Numbered from the stretch's first letter, positions 1-11,919 are shown. The stretch: DNA of 64,000 bases from Sipunculus nudus (GCA_026874595.1 CM049309.1:68802926-68866925); one strand, 5' to 3'. Numbers and translations are program-made. The notes: a model not told the origin generated them from the letters alone.

Positions 1-1017
1 TGTTTATGTTAGTGATGATTTGGTGCTCATTACAGAAGAGAACTTCACTGGACAGTAAAAGGTCAGCAAACTAAACCACCTGTAGACCTACCTGGTCTTT
101 GATGATGGGCATAGACCAAAGTTCTCATCCAAGCATTAGTCTTCTGCTGTTAAGGAACACAGCAATGATCAGACCCATCATGGTCATTATAATTGCCTAA
201 TTTGTTTGCAATGACTGTTGTCATATTGTAGTTATTTATAGTTTGTAGATCTTTCTGACAAAATAAAACACAGAAAATGAAGAATTTCATATTTGTCATT
301 TATTTTCACTTACAACAGGGTTTATCGTCTATGCCGGCATTTACCAGAAATTGCCAGTGCCATTTACCGGCATGACATTTACCGGCCAACCCAGGTGCGT
401 ATATATGTTGCAACATGCTTACTTTAGGGCCAAGCTCTTGTACAAAGTATATTGTTCATGGTGATTCTACGTGCAATAATGTTAGCCAGCCAGTGGGCAG
501 GGCTATATCAAATAATGTTAGTAAAAGGTTGTGAGCTTTTCTATGGTATAATTCTTAAATTGGTATCTGATAATATTTTGACGCAAGTATGTTTTGTATA
601 AAGGCTAATTTGTATAATAATTATTTATAGTAGGGTTATTAATTAATTATTATGTGACGTGCTCGGGGAATCTTACCTGTAAGGTATAAAGCACACTTTT
701 CCTGTTTGGTACCGTACAAAGATGCAGTATGAAGGGCCCATGTCTCAAGCTTTAGGCTTCGACTATTGGTTTCGTTCTTTTAATTTGTTTGCTTTAAATC
801 ATCCTATTTTAAAAAGGAAATAACAATTGTAATCTATACTGGTATCCATAATGCTATTTCGATTTGAAAACCAGCAAAGGCAGTCTATGGGTTTGGCTAA
901 GCTGCTTCCCTACAAAGCTACCCAGACATCCTGGAAATGCCATGCATCCATTATCAGTGTATAGAACGATGTGCAGATCTACTTAATCGTGTATCTGTAG
1001 TAAAGGGGGTATTCAGC
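1..1017. other. No gene seen; AT-rich intergenic DNA
   Basis: No convincing coding region or RNA gene. The only local structure is at about 317-395, where TTTACC and GCCGG words recur several times in a short tract. The rest is unstructured AT-rich sequence. Confidence 0.6.
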
Positions 1018-1337
1018 ATATGGATGCAGGAATGGTCCACAGAAAATTATGCTGACACTGCTATCCAGGCATTAAGAGAGTGTACAAATTTGCATCTCAA
1101 CAATATTCCTTTGCCTCTGAAAATCCTGCACGATTGCCTCTTTCTACAGCTGAACCCTAAAGAGTTTTCTCAAAGGTAGAGGAAACTCTATTATATGTTC
1201 GTTCTACAATGAGTGAGGGAAGGCTAGAAACCTTAATTTTACTTACAGTAAATCATGATAGAGTGTTAACTGCTTCTCAAGTTTTGGACAAGTTTGCCTC
1301 TACATCTGTACGCCTGCTACATTTTGTGATTTAACTT
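1018..1337 (+). pseudogene. Degenerate hAT transposase C-terminal (dimerisation) fragment
   Basis: Two overlapping frames together resemble the C-terminal dimerisation region of hAT-derived proteins (ZMYM1-like or THAP12/P52rIPK-like). The first frame, from about 1018, reads W-x3-W-x5-YADTAIQALRECTN. After a frame change the second reads RLPLSTAEP, a stop, RVFSKVEETLLYVRSTMSEG and then a helix-rich tail with VLDKFA, ending at a TAA near 1336. The order STAE-R-FS, LRSTMSEGRL, N-H-D, VLD-FA is typical of this domain. The in-frame stop and frame change mark it as dead transposon sequence. No TIR or TSD was found around it. Confidence 0.65.
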
Positions 1338-2074
1338 TTTAGAATTTCACTAAAGATTCAGATTAGATAAGATATCATTAGTTATTATATATATCATTAG
1401 TTATTATATAGTATATATTTACTGCAATTATTTAAATTTGCATTTTCTTAACTGTGACGGTCTCTGTGTACTAAGATATCATGTCTAAACTGCTATAAAA
1501 ATGTTAAGGTCCACAGCCATGAAAAAGGTTTTATCATGACTTCAAAGTATTTTTGGAATGATTTAATGGGTTGCAAAATTCATGAGCATGAAAAAAATGA
1601 GCATTACAACATTAGTGCATTCACATAATATATATTCAAATTGATATTATGATCTTAATATTCATAAATATAATTTTATCTATAATTAGTGAGTTTGTTC
1701 CCCGGTGTATAGTTGAAAGCTTTCAAAATATTACATAGTTATATATTCCATGGGTTAAATGCTATAGAGAATATTCAACGCAAGGATTTCAATCTAGGCT
1801 ACAAAGTCCTTCCAATTAACCCCACTCTGCCTTCCCCCATCCCAGGTTAACACACATTTTAGATGCCAGTTAAGTCGCAATAATCCCTTTCTGTTTTTGT
1901 TTTTTTTTTTTCTTTCTTCCTTCTGCAGCAACTACCGTCATCCTTCATCCGTCATCACTTGTCTCTGATCACACCTACCCGCGTTCTTTCCTTTCGCACT
2001 CATCACCCTTGTTTTACATTAAATACTATTATCACGAAGGTTTTGTTTACCTGGTACTTTCGCATATGAGCTCG

Positions 2075-2142
<68 letters not shown>
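2075..2142. repeat. (AT)n microsatellite
   Basis: About 68 bp of uninterrupted AT dinucleotides. It lies just before the LINE fragment at 2200. Confidence 0.95.
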
Positions 2143-2144
<2 letters not shown>

Positions 2145-2199
2145 TGTTGCTGTAGAGAAGTAGGTTCATGCCTTCATCACTTACAGACTGGCTTACGTT

Positions 2200-2520
2200 A
2201 TTTCACTCCTTTGTAGGCTCCCTACTGTCTTGAAACATCATATGGCGGGGCGCATTGTAACTTTAACGAGAAAATCTGATTACATCACCCCTGTGGTCCA
2301 TGCTCTTCATTGGTTGCAAGTGTGTCAGAGGATCCATTTTTAAGTTCCAGTCCTCATATTCAAGGCGAAAAACCCAGATGACTCCGTACCTTCTGCAGGA
2401 GATCATTCAACCGTAACACCAGAATCGTCATGTTCGCTCTTCCTGTGCGAACTACTTACTGGAAATTAAATTGGTGAATATTACCAATATGTACAGCTTA
2501 GCTTAGCCGTGACATTACGC
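2200..2520 (+). pseudogene. 3' remnant of a non-LTR retrotransposon (CR1/L2-like tail)
   Basis: The frame from 2242 reads MAGRIVTLTRKSDYITPVVH followed by ALHWLQVCQRIHF, then a stop. This matches the ARLVT-(18)-HITPVL-x2-LHWLPV-x2-RI-FK signature near the C-terminus of many CR1/L2-type LINE polymerases. A second frame just downstream gives YLQEIIQP and RSSCANYL, the next blocks of the same domain. The stop and frame change show it is an old fragment. The clade is an inference from a short motif. Confidence 0.6.
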
Positions 2521-2589
2521 ATGTATACTGGGCTGGTGAGCCTGACTGGAGTCGTTGTACAACTTACTACAAGTTATATATATATAATA

Positions 2590-2832
2590 TAAACCTATTT
2601 ATTTATTTTACATGGATTGTACAAATAGTTATTATAACTAATCGAGGCACTCTCCATGGCTCGGTTGATGGCGTTCGGTAGTCTGCAGGGGTGGAGGAAA
2701 CCGGAGTACCCGGAGAAAACCACCGGCCTTGGACGGACAACTACAACCCACTCTCATAGCCACGCCAGGGATCGAACCCGGGTCGCCAGCGGAGAGAGCC
2801 AGGCGTTTTACCACTCAGCTGTCGAGGAATAC
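2590..2832 (-). mobile_element. tRNA-derived SINE, family 2, copy 1
   Basis: Read on the minus strand, the head carries an A-box-like GCTGAGTGGTAAAACGC and a B box GGGTTCGATCC. A body follows with GGCTATGAGA, TTCTCCGGGT and CCATGGAGAGTGCCTCG, then a tail CATGTAAAATAAATAAA. The same order and near-identical words recur on the plus strand at 37708-37944, which defines a family. No clear TSD was found for this copy, so its edges are approximate. Confidence 0.8.
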
Positions 2833-2927
2833 ATCGCAGTGGTTTCCCTCATGTTGCATTCATATCGTAGTAAACAGCCCATTATCTTAACATAAGTCTA
2901 CGGAATACACACAAAAGAATACATATA

Positions 2928-3027
2928 GACTCACAACCAATACTGAAACTCCGTCTCTGTGGTAAAGAGTCAGTTTTCCTGTTTCGCGTACAAGTTGGCT
3001 GCATCAATTGGTTTGAAATAATTAAAT
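2928..3027 (+). repeat. About 105-bp direct repeat, copy 1
   Basis: Starts GACTCACAAC, contains AAACTCCGTCTCTGTGGTAA and TTTTCCTGTTTCG, and ends GAAATAATTAAAT. The same string with scattered substitutions lies at 3701-3807. The two copies flank the AT and TG microsatellites at 3249-3597. Function unknown. Confidence 0.8.
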
Positions 3028-3246
3028 AAAGGTTGTGGCGGCTGGAAAAAACTGGAGTTCCAGTTCGCCTGCCCCCCCCCTTCCAGGATCCAATTCTGAG
3101 TAATGATCAACTTTGTAAAAAAAATATGTTACCGTTAAAAAAGTGTGTTTTTATCCAATGAGGAAAAATCGAGTAACAAATATTCTTATATTTACATATG
3201 TATATAAATATATATAAATATATACAAATATAGTATAGTACATAGG

Positions 3247-3248
<2 letters not shown>

Positions 3249-3299
<51 letters not shown>
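3249..3299. repeat. (AT)n microsatellite
   Basis: About 50 bp of AT dinucleotides, followed at 3309 by a short A-run/T-run inverted repeat. Confidence 0.9.
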
Positions 3300-3300
<1 letters not shown>

Positions 3301-3438
3301 TTGGCTTAAAAAAAAATTTTTTTTACAGGCATTGAATTATCTGTCTCTATCCCAAATTACCTCGCCCCCGCTCCTATGTTCTCAGACAGCTAAATGTTAC
3401 TCATATGATTCTACTTCTAACATTTAAATCAATGAATA

Positions 3439-3440
<2 letters not shown>

Positions 3441-3521
<81 letters not shown>

Positions 3522-3557
3522 TATTCATTGATTTAATTAAAGCGTACATATATATTT

Positions 3558-3596
<39 letters not shown>

Positions 3597-3597
3597 A
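3441..3597. repeat. Compound (AT)n-(TG)n microsatellites
   Basis: Two successive AT tracts, each followed by a TG tract, separated by about 25 bp of unique sequence. Confidence 0.9.
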
Positions 3598-3700
3598 CGC
3601 TCACACCTATCCGTTTTTCCTTCCTCACCCGTTTCCGTCGTCCGTGCAATTCGAGTCAGTTAAAAATATATGTATAGGGCATTCACACCATCCGCTTACA

Positions 3701-3807
3701 AATGGACTCACAACAAAAACTTAAACTCCGTCTCTGTGGTAACGAGTTAGTTTTCCTGTTTCGAGTACAGGTTGGCTGCATAAATTGGTCTGAAATAATT
3801 AAATTTT
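3701..3807 (+). repeat. About 105-bp direct repeat, copy 2
   Basis: Second copy of the repeat at 2928-3027, in the same orientation, with AAACTCCGTCTCTGTGGTAA preserved exactly. Confidence 0.8.
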
Positions 3808-3809
3808 AC

Positions 3810-5880
3810 CAATCCGTTATTAGAGTGTAAGCAAGAATTTTCACGACCTGTTTCCCTGAATCAAAGAACGGCTGTCAAAATAGTATCTCACATCTCCTTT
3901 GCGGGTTAGTTTCTGCTGCTTATCAATTGAAAATTACGATTTGGGTCTTGTTAACGGACAAAGAGTAATGACTTTCAGTCAGCTGAGCTAATGATGCTAC
4001 TTACGTGACGGCCCTGTTCCCGGCATGGTTGACTTTTAGATGGATTTACTTCCTAACGTAATAAATATCCGAGTCATTCCAACATACACTCAGATTATTT
4101 ATCTTTTTTGTTACTTGCGTGTTTTATTGTACTTTCGTGACAGCTCTGATCCCAGTATAATTAGAGAGATATTTAGATAGTCATTCCAACATACACTCAA
4201 ATCATCTATCTTTCTTCCACCATTTTTTTTTTTGTCTCTAACAAAAGCTCAGTGATATTTATATAATTTATTACACGGTACACATGATGATTTTTTTTCC
4301 CATTTTACCCTTGATTTCGTTATTATATTTTTATATTTATTATATTATTATTTTTCTGTTTATCCTAAAGCTGCCCATCCACCTACTTTTGAAAAAGAAT
4401 TTATGGGATTTCTGGCTTCCTCTGTGTATATATTAATGACCTAAAGATAATTCTGGTTATGAATAGTTTTCATAACGCTTCGATGAAGGATATATGAATT
4501 TGTTAATCAATAACATTTTTGTAAATACAGCAATGTTGACAAACGGGTAAAACATGCAACCTAAGGTGGTAGGTTGCATATATGCGGAGGTAGAAAAGTC
4601 ACAAAACGCCATTTGTAAAGCTCTGTCTTAGTTGACTTGCCGCAAGATGCCCTTGTTTAATTTAGTATGATTATTTTTGCAGGCCCCAACATATTATAAA
4701 CACGTTGATATATACAAAACAAGCAGCCTGTGTGCGATGATATCCACGTTTTCTGGCTTATTTTTATAAAAGATCCAAGGGATTACCTTTAGTTTATAAA
4801 GGTCAGATAGGTGATTATGCCCTTTAAATGTTTATTTTCCTATAACAACCCTATAGCAATGGTATTCCACTCTGATGTATTATGAAAACGTGTTTGGATT
4901 ACATTTTGTTCACATTTGGATCTTACAAAAGACAGGATCATATGGTTTGTGGCATCTGCTGTTTCACATTAACAGAGTTTTTTTTTATAATATAAACGTT
5001 CTACCTATAAAACATTAACAATAAAAATAATTATACATACTAAATTATAGTTGATGTCTTTAATTTTAGTTATTCGATCTTTCATTAAATACACATAATA
5101 ATTATTTATCTGAGCTGCCATCGGTGTTGTCATTGATCTTTCTTCATTAATCAAAAGCGGTGACGATGGTAACATCTAGCGGTAAAACTTCGAATAAACA
5201 TAATTTATTAAAGATTTATATATACATAAATATTATTATATTCATGATTGTGCACTTGCAGACCAGTTTTGTGTCATTACAAATACAAAAGCCATTAAAG
5301 TTCAAACACTTTATACAGAGCAGCGTAGTTTCTCATAGAGGGCGCTGCGATAGTCCCTTAAAAAAAATAAATAAATAATAATATATATAAATATATCAAA
5401 TTCCTCAGGATTTAGAGGATTATATATGCAAGAAGACCAACTTAAATTAGGACACATTTGGCATCCTTCCCAACAGTTCAAGACTGATATCGGGCTTTTT
5501 CGAGAAGTGACCACATGGCCGGGAGCTAAGTGACAAAGGTCCATTACTTTTTAATATGTTTTATTATAATTAACTTATAAATTCTCCTGTGTATTACAAT
5601 GTATTATAAAGTTCTAAATCATTATGCACTGACTCTGATATTCTAAGCCTTTCACTTGTGTAAAGTGGTTTACTTGGAGATATTGTTCATACACACGCCT
5701 GTTAATTCTTTACAATTACGTGTTCTGTGACTTACCCTGTATCATATGATTTAAAATTATCCGCATACTATCATGATTTTAGATTATATTCTATGGCCAT
5801 TGTATGACATTTCCCCAGTTGTTTTACAGCTATTAAAGCTTTAGGTACACCTTCTCTATATCCAGGATACAGTTTTACCT
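3810..5880. other. No gene seen; AT-rich intergenic DNA
   Basis: No exon with a recognisable product. A roughly 30-bp direct repeat with CATTCCAACATACACTCA occurs near 4077 and 4182. All open frames here are short and of AT-rich, non-coding character. Confidence 0.6.
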
Positions 5881-5889
5881 AACACCTTA

Positions 5890-5965
5890 GCGGCAGTCAT
5901 GGTTGGACCTTGAACCTCTAGCTTTCAAAGTCTAATGCCCATTTCACCATTATACCATGCTTCCT
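5890..5965 (-). mobile_element. tRNA-like SINE head (degenerate)
   Basis: On the minus strand the segment begins GGAAGCATGGTATAATGGTG, which has an A-box-like TGGTATAATGG. About 40 nt later it has a B box GGTTCAAGGTCC. The spacing and word order fit the tRNA-related head of a SINE. It does not fold into a convincing intact tRNA, so it is called a SINE remnant and not a tRNA gene. No second copy of its body was found in the window. Confidence 0.5.
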
Positions 5966-6544
5966 CCCACCGCAAGAGAGCGCCCACTGAACGTATATAC
6001 AAGAGAAACATTTCACGTACTATATATCCTGGTGAAAACCCTAATTCCGCATGTCGGGTGATTCACCGGTAATAAATATGTTTGCCCGATACATACTTTA
6101 GATAAGAGGGTCTATTCATCTGTTGGCCCTTTAACAAGGTGTTCGTAACAGGTGAACAGCTGAGCGAAAGTGGACACGTGTGTATTCGTGAGTGCCAGAC
6201 CACGCACTAGAACCTAGACGAATCGAAACCGACCAAATGTCAGTTTACACGCAACAGTCTCACTTTAATATAACAATATTACACAAATACTATTCTCAAG
6301 ATGTCCAGAGCCTGACAGTATATAAATTATTAACCATCATATGTGCTTATGGGTTGAACATGTCATTTGTCCACACTTTCGGAACACATCACTAGCACTT
6401 TAATGAAACTGGCAATACAATATTTACCATGCAAATGAGGTTGTGCATGCAACCTTGTTTTTTCAGGCTATCGATAAATTTACACAAAAACTGCTGAAAG
6501 GATTTATATGAAACTTTGCGAGTAGATTGAACATGGGCAGGAAA

Positions 6545-6705
6545 GACAATGAATTTATGGAAATCCTCCATGACCCTGGCATCCAACCTGTAAGATCAGG
6601 GTGAAGTATGTTCACTTAGAATATGTGCTTGTCTCTGAGATAAGGGTACTAACCCTAACCCTTGAGAGATTAAGTCATCTCGGTGTCTCAAACCTGGAGT
6701 GGATA
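6545..6705 (+). repeat. Interspersed repeat, copy 1 (partner at 29397)
   Basis: Contains AATCCTCCATGACCCTGGCA, later CCCTAACCCTTGA and an AAACATGCT-like end. The same words in the same order lie at 29397-29570, just upstream of copy B of the esterase gene. About 160 bp, moderately diverged. Confidence 0.65.
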
Positions 6706-7233
6706 CATCTGAACATGCTGAGAAATCAATTCTCCTGCATGCAATTTTGAGATCTTTTCCCACTTTTACACGTGCAGTAGGGGCCTACCAAAACCAAGTT
6801 GAAACACCATGTTAAATCACTACATATATGTACACGCACGGGTTTTAATTAAGGATGTTTAAAGGAATATAAATACTGTTATGGAGCGGATGTTGTTACT
6901 GATGTTGTTGAGTGGAGTTTTTAAAGTTGAAATGGGATTCTGGGAAGGGTAATGTTGCAATCAACATCAGGAATAACACGATTATACTGGTACGTGTCAG
7001 TGTATGTTCTTCAAACTGCCTTCCACAAAACATGAAATCGACACGGGCAAACTGAAACGTGCCAGTGCACGGAGGCTATGCAAGTAATTGTCTGGAGGCT
7101 GGACGATCACGTGTCTGTATACCATAATCCAATGGAACATTTCATCCTTTCCCCACATCAAATTTACGATTTTGATATTAACATCAAAATGAAGATAAGG
7201 AAAATTGTTCTCGCGCCAACTTGCACAAACAAA

Positions 7234-7238
<5 letters not shown>

Positions 7239-7303
<65 letters not shown>
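7239..7303. repeat. (CT)n microsatellite
   Basis: About 65 bp of CT dinucleotides. It produces spurious Ser-Leu and Arg-Glu reading frames on the two strands. Confidence 0.95.
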
Positions 7304-7307
<4 letters not shown>

Positions 7308-7309
7308 CT

Positions 7310-8350
7310 TTATCATAGGTTGAACAAAATAATTAACAGAAAACATAGCGCCACTTTTCTGGCTGAATAACAAACATTGATTAATAGGTAAACAAATAGA
7401 CCACTCAAATTTTCAGCTAAAAATAAACAACTTGTTTACATAAACATGCAATCCTAAACATACTTATAAAGAATAATGGAGTTAGCTGCCACCTACCTGA
7501 ATTAGCTAAAACCTACCATAATACTAATTATAATTCATTTGTAAGGAGAATGATCGGTTCATTTTGTACCTGAAGATATATACCAAAGTGAGATGCAAGG
7601 GTTATTCCTTTCGCAGTTTTAAATGATATATTAAATATTCAATTAATGAAATATTTTAAATCATGTTTTTTTTTATTTATAATTCAACTTGCTTTTTTGC
7701 TTTCAAAAACATTTGAAAATTGTTTTTGGCCAGATCTTGCACAATGCCATGCTAAATATGTAACGACCTAAAATAGAGTAAATACACATTGGCTTATTGT
7801 TGACCCGTATATTGTTACGGAACCTAATATCAACAGATCACGTAGTCGTGACGAGCCTAAATTTTGTTTTGGAGAAAAAAAAAATCAGATTCTGTAACAC
7901 TAGGCAGCGTGAAATGTCTAGGGGAATGAATAAAGAAGCCCATGTTTTTTTTAACAAATAACTATAATATATTCTTAAAACAACCCTAACATTACAATAC
8001 ACTAAATCAATGCAATTACACAGTACAACAACAGTATAACAGCAAATCAATACAATCACACAGCATAATAAACAAAGTGCAAAGTACCTGGATACTACCA
8101 CTGTCACAGCGACAAGTCCTTTAAAATGTATAAGCCGGATGAACAGTTCACATAAATCTTCTCAGAGAATAACAGTCCAGTTCATTCACAAAATCAATCC
8201 GTTGTAATCCCAAAGTGAAGTTCTTTTTATAATCCCGAAAGCAAACTGAAGACTATATAAGATCCGTCACAAATTTAGAAGAAAATCTATAACTGCCGCA
8301 CTTATCGGAAAAGGTCCACAACTGACTTACACGCTTCTGTGACCGCTGGA
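7310..8350. other. No gene seen
   Basis: AT-rich sequence without recognisable exons or complete repeats. Near 8000-8065 a short word group with CAATACA/CACAGTA occurs twice. Confidence 0.55.
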
Positions 8351-8354
8351 ATAT

Positions 8355-8357
<3 letters not shown>

Positions 8358-8388
<31 letters not shown>
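8358..8388. repeat. (CT)n microsatellite
   Basis: A short CT tract just beyond the 3' end of the minus-strand esterase fragment. Confidence 0.9.
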
Positions 8389-9256
8389 GGCTCTAAAACA
8401 CAGTCTCTTATTTATAACTTTTCACCTCAAGCCGAGAACTTTCCATTTCCCGAACAATCCAAAGAACCTAACATGATTAACATGTAGGGATTCAAGAAGT
8501 TAGGTTCAAGAAGCTTCATAAAGCGGGGATCGACATTTTCCACCATTTTTGACAGCGGATATATGTCTTTGTTCTTCTTCGGCAAGTGTTCCCTCATAGC
8601 GTGTACTCTCTTCTCCGTCATGGCGGAGGTGTGGTTTCCGATGGCTAAAGTGTTAGCTATGTTCTTTGATTCCCAGGTAATGTTGGAAGAATTCAACCAA
8701 ACCTTTTGCGTTTCCAAACATGCCCGCATTATCCCTGAGCAGGCATGGGGTAATAGTAATAGATAATAGTAATAGGCAGTAATTCAATTACTTTTCATCA
8801 GTAATAGGCAATAATAGATAATAGGCAGTCCAAAAATGTTGAATAATAGTAATAGTAATAGTAATAGGCAGATGAGTAATAGATTAATAGCTATTAATTT
8901 TAACTATTACCAGCCTGTGGGCTAATTAAGGGTGTGTGGGGTCTGAGTGCAAGCCAGCAGCTACACTGGTAAGGCCCCAGCTGAGGTGTAGCTGCATGTT
9001 TTCATGCTCATACCCAGGTGGCACAGGATTATCCTCAGGCAGGATGTTCTGACCAACAACAATAGCACAGGATGACTGCCTTGTAGGTGTTTCCCCTGGG
9101 TACTGACAACTTCTTACAATCAAAGCACAATACAACCATGTCCTTTGATGTTTGTGTGTAAGCTACTGATAGCCTAGTAAGAACCCAGTCAGGCATAACA
9201 CTGAAGGTAAACTCATACCTGATGATTGTACCCACCACAAAATTGTGACTAAATCT

Positions 9257-9703
9257 GTAACACACAAATCTGTGAATATTTCCTTTCCAATTGCCACACT
9301 GGTCAAGGATAACACAACTACCCCAGCAGGCAGTGATGAGCCCCCTGCCAAGAAACGGAAGTGTATATCAACAGATCTGTTTGCCTTCTTAGAAGGGGAT
9401 GACGCACTTGAAACAACACCAGGTCTGCCACATGAGGTTGAGTTTGAAACATACCTAGCTGAGCCTAGAGTGTCACAACAGACAGATCCACTACAGTAAT
9501 GGAAGGTGAAAGAGCCCTCAAGTCTTGCCTATCTTGCCTTGCTTGCCAAGAAAGTGTTAGCAGTACCAGCTACTTCAGCCCCTGTTGAACGTATCTTTAG
9601 CATTGCGGGAAAAATCTTTAGACCAGATCGTTGCCGCCTGGGGGATTCAACATTTGAACAGCTTATGTTCATCAGATGCAATGGACACTTAATACAGTTG
9701 TGA
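9257..9703 (+). pseudogene. hAT transposase C-terminal fragment (ZBED-like dimerisation domain)
   Basis: An open frame rich in acidic residues runs to a TAA near 9498, with a basic PPAKKRK patch. The frame then continues WKVKEPSSLAYLALLAKKVL followed by VPATSAPVERIFSIAGKI and LMFIRCN, ending at a TGA at 9701. The PATSAPVERIFS-AG block is the signature of the hAT C-terminal dimerisation domain. The DDE catalytic part and BED zinc finger are absent. The in-frame stop confirms decay. Confidence 0.85.
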
Positions 9704-9862
9704 ACTATTCATGCACCATTTTTTGTTTATTCCTGTTTTCATCAGATGCAATGGACAATTTAGTTGTGAACTGTTCATGCACCATTTTTTGTTTATTCCT
9801 GTTTTCATGAGATGCAATGGACAATTTAGTTGTGAACTATTCATGCACCATTTCTTGTTTAT
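9668..9862 (+). repeat. Three tandem copies of an about 70-bp unit inside the hAT element
   Basis: The unit begins TCATCAGATGCAATGGACA and runs through GTTGTGAACTATTCATGC and TTGTTTATT. It starts inside the transposase stop region, so the first unit is the original 3' coding end and the others are duplications of it. Confidence 0.9.
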
Positions 9863-10410
9863 TTATAGTGACTGGTAACATATTTAAATGTGACTTGATG
9901 ATCATGAGCGGTCAACAGTACTTCATTATTAAACATTTTTTATTCACTGATTATTTTCTTGTTTTTATTGAACCAGTAATAGTTAATAGTAATATTAATA
10001 GGAGTAAAGTAATAGTAATAGCCACCTATTACTTTTTGAGAAACACTTAAAATAATAGTTAATAGTTATAGGCAAACATCCAAAGTAATAGTAATAGGCC
10101 CTATTATTGAAATCAGTAATAGGCCAAATGCCTGTCCCTGAGGGACGGAAGAGACGTACCCACATCCTGCACACACACACGGGTACACCAGCACTTGTAC
10201 AAGTGGTATGGGACAACAACTCATCTCGCAGTCGCAGGGCTATTGCGGCGGCAAGATTACCACCAGCGCTGTCCCCTGCAATAAACCGGATATTCTTTAT
10301 GACAGTTACCTTTTTTTCTTCTCGAAACAGCAGAAATCAGAAAAGTTACAGTGCCAGCCACAAACCTTCCAGTCTTGAATAACACTCAGTAAAACGTATT
10401 TTGAATAATC

Positions 10411-10806
10411 TGCTGGAGTACAGGATTCAAAGCCAGCATATCGTGAGTTTGATTCTAAGTCGAGGCGGTGAGAGATTTTTCACGGTCGGAGCCCTTCTAG
10501 TGTGAGCGCTCTGCACGCTTAATGGGTTAAGGCCGTGCCCAATGGCCGTGTTTCCCTCTCAAACGAATGCTCCTTTCGGGGATCCTCGGTGATATAACCC
10601 AGCAATTGGGACGATTACCTAACCATTACCCGCTGGTGCAGTAGTCACCTGGTCTGGTTAACATCAGGATTTAAAAATGGAAGGAATCCTGTGATACTGC
10701 CCTGTCACGTAGTCCCACACCGGAATGGAATTATGCAGATGTACAGATAACTATAGTTAGGCTAGCATTAAAACATGGAGGCGGCTACCTTTAACAAAAA
10801 TATATT
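10411..10806 (+). mobile_element. tRNA-derived SINE, family 1, diverged copy
   Basis: Its order matches the intact copy at 31809-32241: GGATTCAAAGCC, degenerate B box GAGTTTGATTCTA, GAGGCGGTGAG, CACGGTCGG, GTGAGCGCTCTGCA, GCTTAATGGG, ACCCAGCAAT, ACTGCCCTGTCA, ATGCAGATGTACA and an end with GGAGGCGGCTACCTTTAACA. The 5' head is eroded and no TSD is visible, so this is an older insertion. Confidence 0.85.
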
Positions 10807-11862
10807 CTCAAAAAGTCTGTTTTAGTGACAACCATGTCTGCTTTCGAAGGAAGGAGGTCAGCGGACACGCGAAAAGGAGAGGTGAACAGATATAACTGGA
10901 AAAGGCGAGGATGAACTTATCCCATCCTAAACAGATCAAGTGAAATCTTTTCACAAATTGAAAATTTCGCATCATCATCTAGCAGCCACCTAAAACAATA
11001 TATTGTTGGACAAATAATTTTTTGTTCTGTAAACCTCTGCATTTTAATATACGAGCCATAGCTTGAGAAATGTTATTTTTTTTATTCATTTTTCTCATTT
11101 TTGTGAGTTTAGAATATAAAAAAAAAATAAATTTGTGATGCTTAGGGGTGGGGTGAAATTGACAAATATCTATCTATTAATTTGTAATTATGCGTTTACT
11201 TTAAATTGAGTTAAACGCTTTGTATGTACCATATACTCTTGTAAAAGTTCTCAAGTTTTATTCCTAGTTGTTATCACAGGCATGTCGTCGCAATTTTGTG
11301 TAGCAAATATGTACGTAGCTTTAAGTTCGTGTTCCTTTGCGATTCAAGAGTAATATAAGCTGCTAGTTCAAGCTTTCATTCCATAAATAAATTCTGTTTT
11401 CCAGTCACTTACAAAGAGACTAATATTTAACATTTTATATGATCACTTCTATTTACAACTCACATGCACTTCACATTAAGGTTTAATGGACAAAAAGATG
11501 TTTATTCATACATGCAATCATTATGCAGTGGTCTCTTTACATCCCTTCTAATAATCCATTACATTCACCCTCTGCTGGCATTGAGAACATTTGCCCTAAT
11601 TTTTTCTTTGTACCCCCTCTAGTGGTAAACCCATGTTTACCCCTTTTTAAACCGAATACGTGGCCACGTGGATATCCGCTTCTCGATGATATTGTTTGAA
11701 TAAATCGAAACAGGATTATATAATCAATTACCTTTAATTGTAAAAAAAGAGTAATTGCAAAACATAAGAGCTGCGAAATCTTAGTGTGTGGCCGTATACG
11801 CTTTAATTGCAATAGCGTTTCTGAAACTATTGTGCATGCTTATATACAATATAGCACACAGG

Positions 11863-11865
<3 letters not shown>
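10807..11865. other. No gene seen
   Basis: AT-rich DNA with no recognisable exon, RNA gene or complete repeat. Confidence 0.55.

Positions 11866-11919
<54 letters not shown>
11866..11919. repeat. (AT)n microsatellite
   Basis: About 54 bp of alternating TA. It creates two spurious open frames of repeated Ile-Tyr. Confidence 0.95.

Larger units (their letters stand above)
8740..10134 (+). mobile_element. hAT transposon (1395 bp) with 8-bp TSD
   Basis: The element starts CAGGCATGGGG at 8740 and ends CCAAATGCCTG at 10134, so the termini share the inverted CAGGCAT typical of hAT TIRs. TCCCTGAG flanks it on both sides (8732-8739 and 10135-10142) as an exact 8-bp duplication. Both subterminal regions are packed with AATAGTAATAGG-like words, as expected for hAT transposase-binding regions. 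The interior keeps only the C-terminal part of a transposase, so the copy is non-autonomous. It interrupts esterase copy C. Confidence 0.92.
8439..10275 (-). pseudogene. AADAC: AADAC-like esterase copy C: last-exon fragment split by a hAT element
   Basis: On the minus strand, an acceptor-like TTGCAG ends at 10276. The exon then begins GDSAGGNLAAAIALRLRDE, the nucleophile-elbow segment that opens the last exon of copies A and B. A second frame gives PLVQVLVYP. Across a hAT insertion (8740-10134) a third frame gives LPS/LRD and MFGNAKGLVEFFQHYLG. The original frame then resumes with AIGNHTSAM, REHLPKK, MKLLEPNFLNPYM. Similarity ends near 8440, before the Asp and His of the triad. At least three frame changes plus the insertion make it a pseudogene. 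Upstream exons were not found on this strand. Its orientation is opposite to copies A and B. Confidence 0.85.

Noticed and set aside
317-395. Possible MITE beginning CAGGGTTTAT and ending CCAACCC, resembling the 98-bp element at 30517
   Set aside because: No 8-bp duplication flanks it and the right end does not mirror the left.
2300-2900. A gene encoded by the open frame at 2656-2895
   Set aside because: It lies across the antisense of a SINE.
5890-5965. A functional tRNA gene on the minus strand
   Set aside because: A- and B-box-like words are present but a full cloverleaf with paired acceptor stem is not evident.
6645-6663. TAACCCTAACCC as an interstitial telomere repeat
   Set aside because: Only two units, and the same word is part of an interspersed repeat seen again at 29397.
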